64,000 bases of DNA from Pseudobacter sp. (GTDB lineage: Bacteria > Bacteroidota > Bacteroidia > Chitinophagales > Chitinophagaceae): assembly GCA_017849455.1 (NCBI GenBank), contig JAFIGX010000024.1, positions 372,001 through 436,000 on the forward strand. Reading direction: 5' to 3'. This document shows, piece after piece, positions 46,016 to 57,900 of the stretch (positions within the stretch are counted from its first letter, which is position 1; every line of letters begins with the position of its first letter). Below the pieces are notes generated by a model. That model made no database searches and had not been told where the DNA came from. It saw only the letters and a list, made by a program, of their open reading frames with translations. Position numbers and translations under genes: made by a program.

Positions 46016-47962
46016 ATGCTCCAGGTAATGAGACCACTATTGTTCCTGTTCCTTTTTTCTCTTTTTCTATTCCCCGGCAGGGCAGCAGTAAAACTGCCCC
46101 GGCTGATCAGTAATGGAATGGTGTTGCAAAGAGGAGTGAAATTGAATATCTGGGGCTGGTCTTCAGGAGGTGAAACGATCATCATTTCGTTCAATGGTAA
46201 ACGTTATCTTACCAAAGCCGATCGATCGGGTAACTGGAAGGTGATATTGCCGCCCCAGCAGGCAGGAGGGCCTTTCGAGATGCTGATAAAAGGCAGCAAT
46301 GAGATCTATCTTCGGAATATTCTCATTGGTGATGTGTGGGTATGCGGCGGACAGTCGAACATGGAACTGCCGATAGAACGGGTGAAATATAAATATGCAA
46401 CGGAACTGGCCAGTTGGGCCAATGACAATATCAGGCAATTCCTTGTTCCGGATAAATTCAACTTCAATGCTCCACGGCAGGATGTAGATGAGGGGGCCTG
46501 GCTACCTGCCGATGAAAAGAATATTTATCAATTTTCTGCAGCGGCTTATTTTTTCGCAAAGGATATCTATGAAAAATATAAAGTACCTGTCGGATTGATC
46601 AATACGGCGTTGGGTGGCTCTCCGGCAGAGGCATGGGTCAGTGAGGAAGCGTTGAAAAAATTTCCGGCCTATTACCAGGAAGCGCAACGGTTTAAAGACA
46701 GGGCGCTGATCGAGCGGATAGAGACCGGCGACAGAACGACCAGCACTAATTGGTACAGGCAATTGAATGAAAAAGATGAAGGTGAAAAAAACAACTGGAA
46801 GGATTGGACGATACCGGCAACCGGTCATACGGCCACTGGATGGAAACAAATGCCCATACCCGGTTATTGGGCAGATGCAGGAGAGGCATCATTCAACGGG
46901 GCTGTATGGTTTGTCAAAAGTTTTGAAGTCCCTGCTTCCATGTTGAACAAATCTGTAAAGCTCGAACTTGGCAGACTGGTCGATACGGATTCTGCTTTTA
47001 TCAATGGACAGTTCGTTGGAACTACCGGTTATCAATATCCTCCAAGACGATACCTGTTGCCTGCATCACTGCTAAGGGAGGGAGTGAACCATATCGTGGT
47101 CCGCCTCGTCAATACCAGCGGTAAAGGTGGGTTTGTGCCTGATAAACCGTATGAGTTGACCACTACGAACGATACCATAGACCTGAAAGGAAACTGGTGG
47201 TACAAGACCGGCGCTATCATGCCACCACTGCCGGCAGCCACCTTTATACGGTGGAAGCCGCTGGGACTGTACAATGCCATGATCGCACCGTTGATCAACT
47301 TTTCCATCAAAGGTGTTATCTGGTACCAGGGAGAGGCCAATACATCGCATCCCAATGATTACAAAGAGCTGATGCAAACACTCATCGAAGACTGGAGATT
47401 TAAATGGGGCCAGGGTGATTTTCCATTCCTTTTTGTACAGCTTGCCAATTATATGAAACCTGTAACGACGCCACAAGAAAGCAACTGGGCTTTGCTCCGT
47501 CAACAACAACTGAACACCCTGTCGGTTCCCAACACTGCCATGGCTGTGGCGATCGATGTGGGGGAGTGGAATGATATTCACCCGGAGAACAAAAAGGACA
47601 TTGGCAGCAGGCTGGCATTGCAGGCGCGGAAACTGGCATACGGTGAACGGAACATCGTTGCATCCGGACCAATATTTCGCTCCATTGACTATGCCGGCAA
47701 CAAGATCGTACTTCATTTTGACGAAACAGGCAGTGGGCTGATGGCAGAAGGCCATACAGGATTGAAATATTTTGCAATTGCAGGCGCCGACAAAAAATAT
47801 ATATGGGCCAATGCCATTATAAAAGACAATACAGTGATCGTTTGGCATGATGATGTGCATCATCCGGTATCTGTGCGATACGCATGGGCCGACAATCCGC
47901 AGGGCGCAAACCTGTACAACCGGGAAGGATTGCCTGCTTCTCCATTTTCCACCGACAAATAG
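46016..47962 (+). CDS. SGNH acetylesterase of sialate-O-acetylesterase type (CE20-like)
   Basis: 648 residues with a signal peptide (FPGRAAVKLP). The SGNH parts are split: GDVWVCGGQSNMELP with the serine nucleophile near residue 125, GVIWYQGEAN, and a C-terminal DIHPENK with the Asp-x-x-His pair. A beta-sandwich of about 150 residues (around 235-385; AVWFVKSFEVPASML, LELGRLVDTDSAFINGQFVG) is inserted in the catalytic domain, the layout known in CE20 acetyl-xylooligosaccharide esterases. In this operon it should remove acetyl groups from xylo-oligosaccharides. Confusion with a true sialate esterase is unlikely, as no sialic acid genes are present. Confidence 0.87.
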   Translation: MLQVMRPLLFLFLFSLFLFPGRAAVKLPRLISNGMVLQRGVKLNIWGWSSGGETIIISFNGKRYLTKADRSGNWKVILPPQQAGGPFEMLIKGSNEIYLRNILIGDVWVCGGQSNMELPIERVKYKYATELASWANDNIRQFLVPDKFNFNAPRQDVDEGAWLPADEKNIYQFSAAAYFFAKDIYEKYKVPVGLINTALGGSPAEAWVSEEALKKFPAYYQEAQRFKDRALIERIETGDRTTSTNWYRQLNEKDEGEKNNWKDWTIPATGHTATGWKQMPIPGYWADAGEASFNGAVWFVKSFEVPASMLNKSVKLELGRLVDTDSAFINGQFVGTTGYQYPPRRYLLPASLLREGVNHIVVRLVNTSGKGGFVPDKPYELTTTNDTIDLKGNWWYKTGAIMPPLPAATFIRWKPLGLYNAMIAPLINFSIKGVIWYQGEANTSHPNDYKELMQTLIEDWRFKWGQGDFPFLFVQLANYMKPVTTPQESNWALLRQQQLNTLSVPNTAMAVAIDVGEWNDIHPENKKDIGSRLALQARKLAYGERNIVASGPIFRSIDYAGNKIVLHFDETGSGLMAEGHTGLKYFAIAGADKKYIWANAIIKDNTVIVWHDDVHHPVSVRYAWADNPQGANLYNREGLPASPFSTDK

Positions 47963-47967
47963 TAGTC

Positions 47968-49656
47968 ATGATAAAGAAATGGCTGTTGACCGGTTTTATC
48001 CTCTTTGGCATATTGTATGCATTTTCCCGGCAAACAGTGTACTACAACAATCCAATCCTCTCCGGTTTCTATCCTGATCCCAGCATTTGCCGTGCAGGGG
48101 ATGATTATTACCTGGTCAATTCTTCCTTCGCTTATTTTCCCGGTCTGCCTGTCTTTCACAGTAAGGACCTCATGAACTGGAATCAGATCGGCAATGCCAT
48201 GAACAGGCCCGAACAACTGCCGCTCGATAGAGCCGGTGTGTCGAGGGGTTTATTTGCCCCTGCCATCTCCTTTCATCAGGGAACTTTTTATATCGTCTGC
48301 ACGCTGATCGATGGGATGGGGAATTTTGTCATTACTGCCAAAGACCCGGCAGGGCCCTGGAGCAATCCGGTTGTATTGCCGGCCGTGAACGGGATCGATC
48401 CATCCTTATTCTTTGAAGATAGTGGTGAAGCCTGGCTGGTATACAACAGCGTAGCGCCTGATAACCGGCCTTTGTATAATGGCCATCGCACCATCCGGTT
48501 GATACGCTTCGATGCGGCGGAGCTGAAAGTGAAAGGGGATGAAAAAATTTTAGTCGATGGAGGAACGGATATTACAAAGAAACCGGTATGGATTGAAGGA
48601 CCGCATATCTATAAAAAAGATGACTGGTACTACCTTATCTGCGCAGAAGGTGGAACAGGTTACAACCATAGTGAGGTCGTTTTCAAAAGCAAAACGGTCG
48701 ACGGACCGTACACGCCTTATGAAAACAATCCGGTCCTCACGCAGCGGCATCTCGATAAGGCAAGGCCGTATCCTGTTACCAATACCGGTCATGCCGATAT
48801 GGTGGAGGCGAAGGATGGGAACTGGTATGCCGTATTTTTGGGCTGCCGGCCTTATGAAGATGATTATTATAATATCGGTAGAGAAACCTTTCTCTTGCCC
48901 GTTACCTGGAAGGATGGCTGGCCGCATATACTGGATGGGAACGAAACAGTGCCTTATAAACAAAAAGTCCCATTCCCATCATTCACAAAAAAAGTTGCCA
49001 ATCCATTCGCAAGCAATGCATTTTTCTTCGATGATTTCAACGAACCTGCTCTGCATCACCGGTACATATTTTTAAGAACTCCGGCAGAGCAATGGTACAG
49101 CCTTCAGGAGAGAAAAGGTTTCCTTTGCATGCGATTGCGGCCGGAAACCTGCGGTGGACGTGGCAATCCTTCCTTCATTGCATTCCGGCAACCAAGCCAC
49201 CAATGCGAGGCAGTCACCAGGCTGCAATTTGAGCCGGCAGCCGACAATGAAAAGGCAGGGCTCGCTATTTTTCAGAATGAGACACATTATTATTTCCTGT
49301 GTAAATCGCTCGAAGCAGGAAAGCCGGTCGTGCAATTATACCGTGCTGCTGCCGACAGCAACATGCAGTTAATGGCCAGTGCATTTTTGCCGGAAAAACA
49401 GAATGCCATTCAATTGAAGATCGTAATGGAAAATGCCTTTCTTCACTGTTATTATTCCACTGCGCATCGATGGACTTTGTTGAAGGATAGCCTTGATGCA
49501 AAAATGCTCAGCACCAGGGTAGCTGGCGGTTTTGTGGGCAGTGTATTTGCACTATATGCAACTTCGATGGGAAAACAGAGTAGGAGCAGGGTATATGTAG
49601 ACAGGTTTGCATGCAGGGGGAAGGATGATATGCAAAACAGTCGGGGAATAAAATAA
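47968..49656 (+). CDS. GH43 family glycosidase with C-terminal beta-sandwich
   Basis: 562 residues from the ATG at 47968, 5 bases after the previous stop; a longer frame from 47884 overlaps that gene. N-terminal hydrophobic signal (LLTGFILFGILYAFS). Propeller at about 20-320 with base D in FYPDPSICR, pKa D in GIDPSLFFE and acid E in WIEGPHIYK; C-terminal concanavalin-like domain at about 350-545 (LRPETCGGRGN, EKAGLAIFQNETHYY). Typical of beta-xylosidases/alpha-L-arabinofuranosidases with this architecture. Last gene of the plus-strand operon; it ends 10 bases before the remnant on the opposite strand. Confidence 0.9.
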   Translation: MIKKWLLTGFILFGILYAFSRQTVYYNNPILSGFYPDPSICRAGDDYYLVNSSFAYFPGLPVFHSKDLMNWNQIGNAMNRPEQLPLDRAGVSRGLFAPAISFHQGTFYIVCTLIDGMGNFVITAKDPAGPWSNPVVLPAVNGIDPSLFFEDSGEAWLVYNSVAPDNRPLYNGHRTIRLIRFDAAELKVKGDEKILVDGGTDITKKPVWIEGPHIYKKDDWYYLICAEGGTGYNHSEVVFKSKTVDGPYTPYENNPVLTQRHLDKARPYPVTNTGHADMVEAKDGNWYAVFLGCRPYEDDYYNIGRETFLLPVTWKDGWPHILDGNETVPYKQKVPFPSFTKKVANPFASNAFFFDDFNEPALHHRYIFLRTPAEQWYSLQERKGFLCMRLRPETCGGRGNPSFIAFRQPSHQCEAVTRLQFEPAADNEKAGLAIFQNETHYYFLCKSLEAGKPVVQLYRAAADSNMQLMASAFLPEKQNAIQLKIVMENAFLHCYYSTAHRWTLLKDSLDAKMLSTRVAGGFVGSVFALYATSMGKQSRSRVYVDRFACRGKDDMQNSRGIK

Positions 49657-49666
49657 AAGTAACGAT

Positions 49667-49798
49667 CTATTCTTTTACTACTTTCATGGTCTCCATCGTT
49701 CCATCGTTCATACGTACCTTCAGGATGTATAGCCCGGTTACCAGGTTACTCACCGGAAGAAGGGTTACAGATGCTTCTGCCTGGCTGCATCCCCGTTC
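49667..49798 (-). pseudogene. Orphan C-terminal half of a T9SS type A sorting domain
   Basis: On the minus strand, a frame shifted by one base from the end of the fibronectin-III gene reads SVTLLPVSNLVTGLYILKVR, then MNDGTMETMKVVKE and a stop at 49667. This matches the second half of type A T9SS sorting domains (the L-x-x-G-x-Y-x-x-x-V strand and terminal Lys-rich strand). The first half, which usually contains a YPNP-like motif, is absent. It joins the fibronectin-III frame right at that gene's TGA (49797-49799). Most likely an internal deletion plus frame change removed the export signal of the upstream protein; an assembly error is the other option. Confidence 0.65.
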
Positions 49799-51950
49799 AA
49801 ATCGTGATGCTAAACGGCTCACTTAACCTGGTATTTCCTTTTTCATCTTTATATATCACCTGGATGGCGTACCAGTAAGTGGTACCGGCGCTGACCTTAT
49901 GATCGCTGAACTTTATTTCTTCTTTATTGACAGATTGGAACCGTTGTAATGGGTCGGTGCCGGTGCTGCGATAAATGATGAAGAAGTAATCCCCAGTCGC
50001 ATTGTATTGCCAACTTAGTTGAACGGTTTTCGTCCTATTGTCGTACACCGCTTTTAATGTAGTAATGGCAGGTCTTTCAGGCATTTTGTTGATTTTTACC
50101 TGCACTGGTACGGATGCCGGAGAATGGAGGCTGTCTTCATCAATTGTTTCAGCAGCATAGGTATAGTCGATATTGGGCCTGGCGCTGGTGTCTGCAAAAT
50201 GAAAGCTTTCCTGCCCCACAGTATGCCTGTACCTGCCGATCATGGTAGTTTCATTCTTTCCCGACCGACGATAAATGATATAACCCACCGCATCGTCGCT
50301 GCTGCTCTGCACCCAATCCATCTCTACTTTAGTTTCGCTGACGATCACATTTTTCGCCAGAGGCGCTGTTGGTGGAACAATATCCGGCTTTTTCAGTTTA
50401 ATGGCTTCGCTGAAAGCTGAATGATTGTTGTTGTGATCGACGGCTACAATTCTATACCAAATATTTTTTGTCAGTGTCCTTAACGTTATTGAATCAACAA
50501 AGCTGTTCAGCGAATCAGGCTCCGTGGTGATTTGCGTAAATACATGATCAGGGGCATTGGCGTAGTACACCTTATATCCTTTCAGATCCTCTTCCTTATT
50601 TGCATTCCATGATAGATATACAAGCCCGCTCTTATCTATTCGACCTTTCAACCCTGCAGGCACAGCAGGTGGGGTATTGTCCGGCACCAGGCCCAAAGCT
50701 GGTGATGACGATGAAATATTATTGGCCGTATCCACCGCAATAACGATATAATAGGTGCTACCATGTGCAAAAGCGGTATCGTCTGTATATTCAGTGGAAG
50801 ACGGCGGTAGCAATTGACGGTTTATTGTTCGATATGGGCCGTTGATATTGTTGGCCCTGGTCACATAATAACCTTTGCAGTCCTTTTCGACCACCGGTTT
50901 ATTCCATAACACTTTCATTTTCTGCCCGCTGATGAACTGCGGGTTCAGGATATTCACGGCCACAGGCGGGGTCAGGTCTTTACCACTGACCGTTACCGTG
51001 TTGGAATATTCACTCAATTCGGCAAAAGCATCGATACCTCTGATGCGGTAGGAATAATTCTTATAATTCTGTGGCAGGCTATCTACATAAATATGCTGTG
51101 ATTCAAGCAGGGAAAACATTTTTGCCTTGCTGCTATCTTCGTTTACCAGGAAGGAATCTGGCCTTGAAGTGATATAAGGCAATGTGTTCAATGCTTTGAA
51201 TGTTTTGGTGTCTTCGCTTCGTTCAACATAGAATCCGCTCCATGCTGCTGATCCCGATCTGTCCCAATGCAATTCACTCAACCCGTCCGAGGCCAGGGCT
51301 TCAGTGATTTTTGGTCTGGCAGTATCGACGGCTGGTATATGGGTGATCAGGATGGCCCCGGTATCGATCGTTCCCTGCGTTGATGGCGCGGCCGGCACGA
51401 TCCGATAAATATAGGTAGCCCCTTTTTTCACTTTTTTATCGGCAAAACGCAATGCGAGCGCCACCCCTACGCCTGCATCAAAATCTGCCACCATCAATGC
51501 ATAACCGTACCGGGCATCCGTTACAGCGGCCTTGTCTTCAATACCGGCCTGCCCGGGGCGGAGGTTGGTATCAAAATTTTTTCCGTACAAACATTGAGCG
51601 GCGATTGCGGCATTGCTATTGGCACTGTTAAAGGACGCTTTGAATTTTTCCAGTGTAAAAGGTTTTAAGGGGGCGGTCGTGAGCCATTCCCTGTGCGGGT
51701 TATCCTTTTCAGTCACGTCGATCCTTTCGATCTTATAACCAAGATTGTTCAGCTTATGCCAGGCCCAGGGCCGCATCGGTGCCCAACGCAATACAATGGA
51801 ATCGGCAAAGGACCTGGCTGTCACTTTTATACCCGACCTCAATACCGGCGACTGGTCATGGTGGTTCTTTGTGTTCTGAGAAAATGTTTTTCCCGGTACC
51901 AACATGGCAAGGGAACATAGCACAATTATCACAAAAATGTTTCTCATCAT
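49797..51950 (-). CDS. Fibronectin type III repeat protein, secreted
   Basis: 717 residues. Signal peptide (to KTFSQN), then about six fibronectin-III modules, each with the W-x-x-x ... GY-x-(V/I)-x-R/Y pattern: SIVLRWAPMRPWAW, LSELHWDRSG, MKVLWNKPVVE, LVYLSWNANKEEDLKGYKVYY, VEMDWVQSSSDDAVGYIIYRR and VQLSWQYNATGDYFFIIYRS. No enzyme motif. It ends right after the last module with no sorting domain, but half of one is found out of frame immediately downstream. It starts 9 bases after the giant gene, so both belong to one operon. It probably works at the cell surface as a scaffold or adhesin bound to the giant protein. Confidence 0.85.
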   Translation of the reverse strand: MMRNIFVIIVLCSLAMLVPGKTFSQNTKNHHDQSPVLRSGIKVTARSFADSIVLRWAPMRPWAWHKLNNLGYKIERIDVTEKDNPHREWLTTAPLKPFTLEKFKASFNSANSNAAIAAQCLYGKNFDTNLRPGQAGIEDKAAVTDARYGYALMVADFDAGVGVALALRFADKKVKKGATYIYRIVPAAPSTQGTIDTGAILITHIPAVDTARPKITEALASDGLSELHWDRSGSAAWSGFYVERSEDTKTFKALNTLPYITSRPDSFLVNEDSSKAKMFSLLESQHIYVDSLPQNYKNYSYRIRGIDAFAELSEYSNTVTVSGKDLTPPVAVNILNPQFISGQKMKVLWNKPVVEKDCKGYYVTRANNINGPYRTINRQLLPPSSTEYTDDTAFAHGSTYYIVIAVDTANNISSSSPALGLVPDNTPPAVPAGLKGRIDKSGLVYLSWNANKEEDLKGYKVYYANAPDHVFTQITTEPDSLNSFVDSITLRTLTKNIWYRIVAVDHNNNHSAFSEAIKLKKPDIVPPTAPLAKNVIVSETKVEMDWVQSSSDDAVGYIIYRRSGKNETTMIGRYRHTVGQESFHFADTSARPNIDYTYAAETIDEDSLHSPASVPVQVKINKMPERPAITTLKAVYDNRTKTVQLSWQYNATGDYFFIIYRSTGTDPLQRFQSVNKEEIKFSDHKVSAGTTYWYAIQVIYKDEKGNTRLSEPFSITI

Positions 51951-51959
51951 GTTGTGGTT

Positions 51960-54900
51960 TTAATAGTTGAATGTTTTGCTAATGGTATTACCCTGCAAAT
52001 TCCCGGCTTTATAACCGATCTGCATTGTCCTGCTTCCATTCGGGTAAGCGGTGAAAGGTTGTGTCTTCAGTTTATCGACAATATTCATGTATTTGGGATC
52101 AGTGTAGAGATAATAGAACCTGTTCCAGGGCATAGTAATATAACCACCGATATAGTTCCAGGCAAAATCCACATTGCCATTCATGCTACTTAAAAAGTTT
52201 TCTGCTTTTTGGGGCGACCAATTGAAAAACGCCCCTGCATGGAGCGAAACGGCATAAGCAAAATCTTTCAGCAGTTTATGGTCTGCCATCAGGTATTTTT
52301 CCCTGTCCCATACAATGGTTTGATAGCCGAGATTGGAGAATGATACCGTCTGACCCTTGTTCGCATTGCTCATACTGAGCATGGAAGAGTAACCGATACT
52401 TTTGGAAACACTGATCGGAGCCGCGATTTGTTCTCCTGTTTCAGCGGTGCTCAAAGGTTTGTCGCTGTACAGCCTGCCGGGATCGACGGTGTTCACCGGC
52501 CTGCCCCCAAATTCCCTTACCCAGTTTGCGCCATAATCTGTCTGAACCTGTTTGAATGCAAGGGTGAAGGAATTGGCATACACATTGTCTGCAGCAAAGC
52601 GGTCATTTTGTTTATTGTTGTCCCAATTGATGTCGATCTGCAACAAGGGAGGATAATAATGCATCCCATTCGGCGATGTGAAACCTTTGGTCTCGAACTC
52701 ATCGAAATGTTCAGTGGCCATGGCATCATTGGTGATATACAAAGCGTTGTTCTTCCTGGTGGCATTCCAGTTGCCCATATCATTTATTTTTTCGGCAATG
52801 GTATTGTAGGCGCTGGTACGGTAATACATCGTATAAACAGGCTTCGGTATTTTCAGCGCCGACGATACTATGCTGGTTTGCCTTTGCTGGAAGTCGATTC
52901 CTTTGATATTCCTGGCGCTCATGCTGCTTTGTGTTTTCAAAACTGCCGGCGCGATCGCCATCGAACTGCTGTGCTCGAAGGACCAGAATTCCACTTTATA
53001 CACGGTATTATTCTTTAAGGTAACGGGAAGATGATAGTCCAGGTCCCGGGTATTGTCGTTCCAGGTAAAATCGGATTTTATGGTATCTGTGGTCCCCACC
53101 GGGATGAAATAGGCTTTATATTTTCTCAGTGCATTGAAACCTTTACCATCACCCGAAAGGATATTATCCTGCTCCTGGTCCAGGTGGATCTTTGCATTGC
53201 CATTCATTTCGTTCTTCAGCACATAGCGCTGCCTGTTCACGGGATAGCTGAACGAAATATTCTCATCGGGAATATAATCCGGTTTGGGCCCGGTCCTGAA
53301 ACTGAATGTGCTGGTCTCTTCTACCGGTTCATAAGCCCCTTTCTTATCGTTCTTTGGATTGGTCCATCCCTTTCCTTCTACATACTGTAAAGCGTAACAT
53401 TGGATCTCACCGGTATAATTCGTGTATGCATCGAGGACTTTATTTCGCTTCAGCAATACTGTGTTGTTATCATTCTGGTATTCCAGGTTGGTGCTTGCGA
53501 TTTCTGTTGTTCCATTCTTCAATAAGCGGAATGATCTTACCCTGAACTGGTACACCCGCACTTCTCCATCGGGATATTGTTGGGTAGGCGGCACCGATAT
53601 CTCATAGTTTTTTTCCAGTCCCACATTGGAGGCAGCATAAGGGTAAACAAATACGCTTTCTTTATTGCCTTTGGGCCCATAGTCGGAAATGATTTTGATG
53701 TCCTTTAACGGGTCCGGATCGGGATAGCATTTATCGCCGATGCTGAAATGCGCACTGGTATTCACTTTCACCAGGCCGCCCAGTACTTCACCTTTCACGG
53801 CAACGGCGCCTTCCATCCAGGTGGGGTTGGGCAATCCGCCACGGAGGTAGGCTCCCGCGGCAAACCGGGCCAGGCTAACCTTGCCACTGAAAAACCAAAC
53901 ATCCACCATAAGCCCCACATCGAGTTTCAAATAGGCATAGAGTTGTCCCAGCGCATACCAGTTTTCCCAACCTGCCGATCTGCCACCGCCGCAGGTAAGA
54001 GCATCGAAATTTTTCAGCATCATGTCGAACCCAAGCAGCGCTTCTGCATCTGCATAGATAATGGCTGCGGAAAAACCAACACTGCCGTGTACCTCCGCGC
54101 CAAACATCATTCCCGATCCGGGCGTTTTATTCAATTCGTCTATAAAACTTTGGATCTTTGGTTCGGCAGTGAGCCCGAGCGTTTGCGTGATCTGCGGCGG
54201 CAGATCAGGGAATTGGGGATTGATCAGCGAGCCCACCACGAAGTAAGCGGAAGCACCGATCGAGTAATGATAGAAGGCGGTTTTCTGTTCGGGGAAGGTG
54301 AGCGTTATTTTTTGCGCCCAGGGATCGCCTACTTTAAAATACCAACCCTTAGGCGCAGTGTATAGATTGATAGGTACGGTCAATGCAGCGCCGGAAAATT
54401 TTCCTGTTACCAGGGCCGCCAGGGAGAATTCCTTTTCAGGGATATTGTAAATGATCTTTACATTTCCTGTTACAATAGCATGATCGTTCTTAGGCGGGTT
54501 GGTGAACACGTATACGTCGCCCGTCAGGTTCAAATTTTGGAAGGCCCCGTTCATGAGCTCTGCCCCCAGGGTTATTTTCGCGTTCATGGCTTTAGGCCCT
54601 GCGCCGCTTACCATGCAAATCAGGGCGGTGGCCCGCAGGCCGAAGCCTCCTTCTGCCGGAACGAATGTTATTCCCGACATAGAGCTGCCCGGTGTGTTGT
54701 TGTTGGAACCGTTCTTCGCCAGCATCACATCATCTTTGGGAGGACCGTTCTGCAATTTCATATTGTAATAAGCGCCTCCGCCGAACCCATTGATGCCCAA
54801 AGGCCCTACCACCGGTATCGGCGTGGCGAACTGCGCACAGGCATCGATAAACCAGTAATTGAAATTATTTATATTGCCGAACTGTGCAGTGGCTTCGATC

Positions 54901-57900
54901 TCCACTACCGGAAATGTAGCCTTCACGTGACCCTTGATGCCATCGCCATATACATTGTCCTTTTTATAGAATGCGAGCATGCCATCCACCTTCAATGGAC
55001 CCACATCGCCAAATAAACGAATGGAATCAGCGCGAACACCGGCAGTGACCGTAAAGTTGGGCCGAAAATCTTCCAATCCTAATTTTATTGCCCCGTATAA
55101 AGACAGGCTTGTTTCAGCACCGATAATGGTTTTATCGGCCCCTCCGATACCCATGGACAATTTGAATTTCAAACCCGCTTCTATTTCAGTTTTCATATCC
55201 ACGTATGGAGCAATACCTCCCAGGTTGACCGGGAATCCTGCCACTGATTTTTGTGGACTTGCAAATGCCCAATTACCGGGGCTCATCCAGAATTCTTTTT
55301 TCTTAGTCTTGCTATTACGGTTGGAAATACCAAGACTGTCGAATTTTATGGCTTCAAATTTCAATGCCGGCGCTCCATCGGAAAGGATAATACTTACATC
55401 ACCGTTCATCAATGCAGTAACGGCTGCGCCCAGGGAATCTTTCTTCACTTCTATAAAGGAATTGGGCTTTAATTCCACCGATGCTTTCCAGATATCCCAG
55501 CTCATTTTTGCCGAAGGTTTGATCAGGAACGCATAGGTTATGGAATCTTTGCCTAAATGCAGATCGCCTGAATAATCCAGGGGTGTTTTGCTTACAGGCA
55601 ATAAGAACTGCCCTTCTACATTCCCCTTCGTGAAAGTAGTGTTGGTTACTTCCACCTCGATATTATTCAATGAAAAGCCCCATCCGCCCAGATTGCCCGT
55701 AGAAATATCGATGACATTCTTACCTTGTATATGAACACTCAAACCATTGTTATCGAGTATCAGGTTGCTGGCGATAAATTCGGTCCGTTCATCTTTTTTC
55801 TGGTTGAAGGTTTTGAAATCTTCGGGCAGCAATACTTTGAATTCCTTTACGTACAACCCTTCAAAATCATTTCCTTTTTTCCCCTTCCCGTTTTCTGGAT
55901 AGGTAAACCCGGCAGGGTTCGATTTCATCGAATGATCATAATAAATGGTAGTCGGCCGGAAGCTCAATCCCTTTACATCTTTGATCTGAAAATGCGGAAG
56001 GTCGATGCTGGCTACCCAGTCTTCCCATTCCTTGAACCGGAACATCAGTTTCGCAATAACGGAGCCCGCAGTGATATTCCCTTTGTCATCTTCAGGTACC
56101 AGCACATTTTGCGGAAAAGAAATTTCAGCATGGGCAACAATGTCGCTGAGCTTGTTATTATTCCAGGCCACATAAGTACCATTGGTGGAATCGGCAGAAG
56201 GGCAGCCTTTGAACTTTATATTCATGTTGTTGCTGCCGCTGCCAATATTGAAATCCCGGTCGGTGGGCAGGAACAAGACACCCTGACTAAGCCCTATGCC
56301 CGTAGGATGAATACAAAAACCGGAGCCCGCAAGTGTAAGCCACCCGTTCGCCTCTTCAATATTGATATTGAAGAGCAGGCTCATGGTGGCCCCTTTTGGT
56401 GAAAACACGATATTCATAATGGCCATGGTAACCGGTGGGCCATTGTCAAAGCTTTTATCATTCAATCCTATCGGCAGATCTACGGGAGTGCTTCCGGTGA
56501 GCTGGCTCAATAACCTGGCGCCTGCATTTTTATTGATAAAATTTTCAACGTCGCTGGCGAGGCCATCCAGTTCCTTTCCTGTTTTCTTGGCAAATTCCTT
56601 GAACTCATCGAATGTTCCCGACTTGAATACGCCTGGATCGGTTTGGGTAACTATCTCACCATCGAACACTGCTTTATCCGTGTTGATCTTTATTTTATCA
56701 AATGCCACTTTCAGCTTTGCCACACCGATAATGGGGTTCCAGTTCACGGTGCCTTCGCCGGTATAGGTATTGTCGTTGTTCCTCGTTATTTTGGTGGGCA
56801 CCAGGATGAACTCGCCGACTTTAATATCCTTTCCTGTCAATGCTTCGTTGGCTGCAATGATGGTTGTATTGGAGGGCGGTTTCAATCCACAGTCGCCCCC
56901 AACAGCATTGACCTGCGGCGGGTTATTATTTCCATCCTGTGGTTTCACCGGAGGCCCCGGTGGCAACATGGACTCTCCATACTGAAATGCTTCGATGCGG
57001 CTATAACCATTGTTTTCTATCTGCACATCCATATTGCCCACGGTATTGGCCTTTACACGTATCGCATACTGCTTACCTGTTTGCAAAACATCTTTATACA
57101 AAAGGGTATCCAGCAGGAACGTGGATGTAGGGAGCCCTTTCCTGATAAAAACGGGCGGGTTATTGATGGCGTCTGTTACTGTTTGCGTAGAAAACATTTC
57201 ATGTATCTCGAGATCATAGACCATAGCGCCCAATCTTCCGCCGCAGATGGAATTGGGTGGGGTCCATGTGAAAACTACCGGCGAGATCTTTTGCACCATC
57301 ACATTATTGCCGTTATTGCCATTGATATTGAGATTGCTTACCGGTTGAGTGAACTGTGGTGCTGCTGCTTTGGTGCAGATACCGAAATTGCCGCAACCCA
57401 TGTTGGGGTCTGAAACATTGGCCCCGGGCTGACTGCTCGCAGGGTCTGCCTGTTTTGCGACAAAACAAACCCGGTATACACCAGTCGGTAATTTGATATT
57501 GTTATTGGCATCCTTGATGCTGTTAAGATTGATGCCCGTTGCTACCAGGTTGTTATCATTGAAAAAACCAAACGCTCCCAGCAATTGGGTGGCCGTCAAC
57601 ATAGTAGGCGAGCCGGGAGTAAGCGTAACCATTCCCTGTTGTGAAAAATTGGGGTTCACCGAAATGGTAAAGGGCGATGGTGATATGCACTCGATCCGGC
57701 CATGCACATACACCTGCAAGGGAGGCATTCCTGCGGCGCCATATAGAAAGGAAGACGCAATATTTCCCGATGATACATACTGACTGATCACCGGATTTAC
57801 CGGAGGTACTGCAACAGTGGTTACCGTTACAGGATAAGGCTGGGCCAAAGAGGTCAGGCTCTTCCATAAAGCAAGCAGCAGGATCAAAAAATGTTTTCTG

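Noticed and set aside
46016..47962. True sialate O-acetylesterase for sialic acid use
   Set aside because: The family name fits the fold, but the operon is for xylan and no sialidase, NanA or NanK genes are near.
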